Below are positions 6,292 through 8,043 of a DNA stretch of 8,043 nucleotides, in pieces; positions within the stretch are counted from its first letter, which is position 1; each line of letters begins with the position of its first letter. Under the pieces are notes generated by a model. That model saw only the letters and a list, made by a program, of their open reading frames with translations, made no database searches and was not told the DNA's origin. The position numbers and the translations under genes were made by a program. Location of the stretch: positions 4,479-12,521 of the forward strand of contig PMBX01000250.1 in assembly GCA_003153915.1 (NCBI GenBank). The letters are read 5' to 3'. Origin of the DNA: Phycisphaerales bacterium. Lineage in GTDB: Bacteria; Planctomycetota; Phycisphaerae; SM23-33.

Positions 6292-6984
6292 ATGATCGAC
6301 AAGGCACTCCGCTATCTGAAGAAGCAGGCCCAGTGGCGAAGGTACGCCAAACGCCTGCGCGAGTTTACGAACATCGAGGATTACCAGCGGTTTCTGGAGG
6401 CAACGGAGTATGCCCCGCTCCTGGCTATGTGGCGAAGCCTTCTCCAACGGCACCAAACAGAAGCGGAACTGGTCCTGGACACATACCGCATCGAGACGAA
6501 TGGAAAACGCGTCCTGGATGTCGGGGCAGGCTCCGGGGGTTTCCTTGATGCAGCCGGACAGAGGGGAGCGGTCACGGTTGGACTCGACTATAACCCGTTG
6601 GTGGTTCGCTGGCTTCAGTTGCGAGGGCACCTGGCCTTTGCGGCCAACATCCTCAGGAAGAACTGGAGCGTGGGGGGAAACATGTTTGACCTTGTGCATC
6701 TAAAAGGCAGCATCGTCGTGGAGTACTTCGACCTGGTGGGATATGGGCGGCTCGGAAGGTTCCTCGCAAATCTCGAAAACTGCGCCGCGCCCGGCGGGAG
6801 GATTCTCTTGTGCCCGTACTTCGAGCTTGCGGGCAGTTCCCAGGATCGCGTCCTTCGGACGGCCGACCCGCTCAATTGCCGGTTTACCTCGGCGATGCGA
6901 GGGGCCGGATATGAGATCATGGAACGGATTCCCCTGCGGAATGACGAGACCCCCTATCCCCTGACGTATGGAAAGAGCGTTTGA
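6292..6984 (+). CDS. Class I SAM-dependent methyltransferase
   Basis: A 230-aa cytoplasmic Rossmann-fold methyltransferase using S-adenosylmethionine. Motif I is VLDVGAGSGG at residues 74-83, followed by the acidic strand-2 end VGLDYN with D99 expected to bind the SAM ribose. Later segments FDLVHLKGSIVVEYFDLVGYGRL and NCAAPGGRILLCPYFE match the strand-4 and strand-5 regions of Methyltransf_11/23-like proteins. The N-terminal 60 residues form a charged helical lid (KALRYLKKQAQWRRYAKRLREF). The start ATG 6292 follows a weak AGAG-type ribosome-binding site (GATAGAGATTAACGAA). It lies 42 nt after the ligase gene and 25 nt before the next glycosyltransferase, within the same transcription direction. 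Methylation of a sugar or of the activated group is plausible, but the acceptor cannot be predicted. Confidence 0.85.
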   Translation: MIDKALRYLKKQAQWRRYAKRLREFTNIEDYQRFLEATEYAPLLAMWRSLLQRHQTEAELVLDTYRIETNGKRVLDVGAGSGGFLDAAGQRGAVTVGLDYNPLVVRWLQLRGHLAFAANILRKNWSVGGNMFDLVHLKGSIVVEYFDLVGYGRLGRFLANLENCAAPGGRILLCPYFELAGSSQDRVLRTADPLNCRFTSAMRGAGYEIMERIPLRNDETPYPLTYGKSV

Positions 6985-7009
6985 TCGCAAAGCGGAGTCT
7001 CGCAACAGA

Positions 7010-8043
7010 ATGGCTGGAAACGATAGAATCTTGCCCAATAGACGGCCTCAATCCGAGTATCCAGCAGCGCCGCCCCTGCCGGCCTGCCGCCCGGTCCGCG
7101 TGGGTTTTATGATAGACGGCGGGCTGTACGGTTACGGCGTGGCGGAGTTTACCCGGATGCTCCTGCAACACCTGGACCGGCGGAGGGTGACATCGGTGGG
7201 CCTGTTCCTTGGAAGGGGACAGGATCGTGATTATCTGTCGCCGTTTTGCGACGAGGTTTGCGACCTGGGGACCGGCTGCCTGGTACCCTTGTCCCTGGCC
7301 GGGCGGGGCAGATTCTACGTGCCAAACCTGCTGAACAAGGGTTCCATCTTTCTACGCGCCATTGCCGCAACGGCTGGGGCAATCCGGCGGCTGAGACTGG
7401 ACATGGTACACGTGCAATTCTACCCGCTTCATCTGGTCGCCGGACTCGCCTGCCGGTTGGCTGATGTCCCGTGCATCTGGCATTGGCATGGCCCGTTTCT
7501 CAAGCAAGGCCTGGCGGGCGGCGCTTTGGACCTGGCCTTCGGGGCCTTGGCGAGCCAAACGATATGTATCAGCCATTTCGTGGAGGGCACGCTGCCTCCT
7601 TTGGCGGCCGGGCGGTCATGCACGATCCACAACGGGGTGGACACGGAGGACATCCACGCCAACCAGCGGCGCGGCTGGCTCCGCCGGCGGATCGGGATAA
7701 CCGACGATACGCCTCTGGTGGGCCTTTTCGGCGCGATCGCGCCGCGGAAAGGGCATGAATATTTCCTCCGCGCCGCGGCCGGCGTGTTAAAGGAGTTGCC
7801 AGGCGCGCGTTTCTGCATCGTCGGAGGCGAGAATGTCGTTTTGAAAAGCCGGATGGGATTCGAGGCCCAGTTGCGCCAACTATCCCATGACCTGGGCATA
7901 TCCAAAGAGGTAATCTTCGCCGGGGAGATTCCCAAGGCCGCCCTGGCGATGAGCGACTGCGACGTGATCTGCATGCCGACGGTTCCTTCGGGCATGGATA
8001 CCGGGGAGGGGTTCGGCCTGGTGATGGTCGAGGCGATGGCCGC
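7010..8043 (+). CDS. GT4-family glycosyltransferase, 3' end outside window
   Basis: The frame starting at ATG 7010 is open for 344 codons to the window edge. After a 29-residue Pro/Arg-rich lead, VRVGFMIDGGLYGYGVAEFTRMLL is the N-terminal GT-B strand and glycine loop. Then come DMVHVQFYPLHLVAG (around residue 133), IWHWHGPFL, ICISHFVEGTL (S188), IHNGVDTEDI (HNGVD 207-211), VGLFGAIAPRKGHEYFL (K247 donor-phosphate region), ARFCIVGGEN, EVIFAGEI and finally the E-x7-E motif EGFGLVMVEAMA with E333 and E341. About 40-60 C-terminal residues are missing. GGAG at 6994-6997 lies 12 nt upstream, a loose spacing. GTG 7100 would start directly at the first beta strand and is a possible shorter start. The role is presumably addition of another sugar in the same glycan; donor and acceptor are unknown. 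Confidence 0.92.
   Translation, partial: MAGNDRILPNRRPQSEYPAAPPLPACRPVRVGFMIDGGLYGYGVAEFTRMLLQHLDRRRVTSVGLFLGRGQDRDYLSPFCDEVCDLGTGCLVPLSLAGRGRFYVPNLLNKGSIFLRAIAATAGAIRRLRLDMVHVQFYPLHLVAGLACRLADVPCIWHWHGPFLKQGLAGGALDLAFGALASQTICISHFVEGTLPPLAAGRSCTIHNGVDTEDIHANQRRGWLRRRIGITDDTPLVGLFGAIAPRKGHEYFLRAAAGVLKELPGARFCIVGGENVVLKSRMGFEAQLRQLSHDLGISKEVIFAGEIPKAALAMSDCDVICMPTVPSGMDTGEGFGLVMVEAMA

Noticed and set aside
5734..6699. Long minus-strand reading frame (321 codons) under the ligase and methyltransferase genes
   Set aside because: Its translation has no family motif, it spans two clear + strand genes, and such antisense frames are expected in G+C-rich coding DNA. The same holds for the minus-strand frames at 1911-2645, 3066-3596 and 7429-7995.

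Overview
The window is part of a surface-polysaccharide (capsule, exopolysaccharide or O-antigen type) biosynthesis cluster from a G+C-rich bacterium. All seven protein genes lie on the + strand. In order they are UDP-GlcNAc 2-epimerase (5' end outside the window), a GT4 glycosyltransferase, a Wzx-type flippase, a FemAB/GNAT-fold transferase, a CapK/PaaK-like adenylate-forming enzyme, a SAM-dependent methyltransferase and a second GT4 glycosyltransferase (3' end outside the window). G+C preference at third positions and the gene set suggest an environmental Gram-negative-type lineage. Planctomycetota is possible, but nothing in the sequence fixes the phylum.

Layout: bases 1-3578 form a tightly coupled trio. 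The epimerase and first glycosyltransferase overlap by 4 nt, and the flippase GTG directly follows the glycosyltransferase stop. Bases 3579-4701 hold a 76-nt gap and the FemAB-like gene. Bases 4702-4911 are the largest non-protein gap and are not empty: on the minus strand, 4733-4807 folds into a complete tRNA cloverleaf with an encoded CCA end and a UGU (Thr) anticodon. Bases 4912-6984 carry the CapK-like ligase and the methyltransferase. Bases 7010-8043 carry the last glycosyltransferase, whose reading frame is open to the window edge.

Working model: the epimerase supplies UDP-ManNAc, the glycosyltransferases build a lipid-linked oligosaccharide, the flippase exports it, and the FemAB-like, CapK-like and methyltransferase proteins decorate it. 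The tRNA-like gene is the most unusual element. Its four stems are fully paired, but the D-loop G18G19 and the T-loop U55 are replaced (the arm reads G-U-G-C instead of G-T-Psi-C). These are the same positions altered in the staphylococcal tRNA-Gly species dedicated to FemX-dependent cell-wall synthesis rather than to translation. Here it lies 31 nt from a FemAB-like gene. I infer, without proof, a dedicated non-translational Thr-tRNA used to add an amino acid to a cell-surface polymer. The alternative is a decayed tRNA pseudogene.
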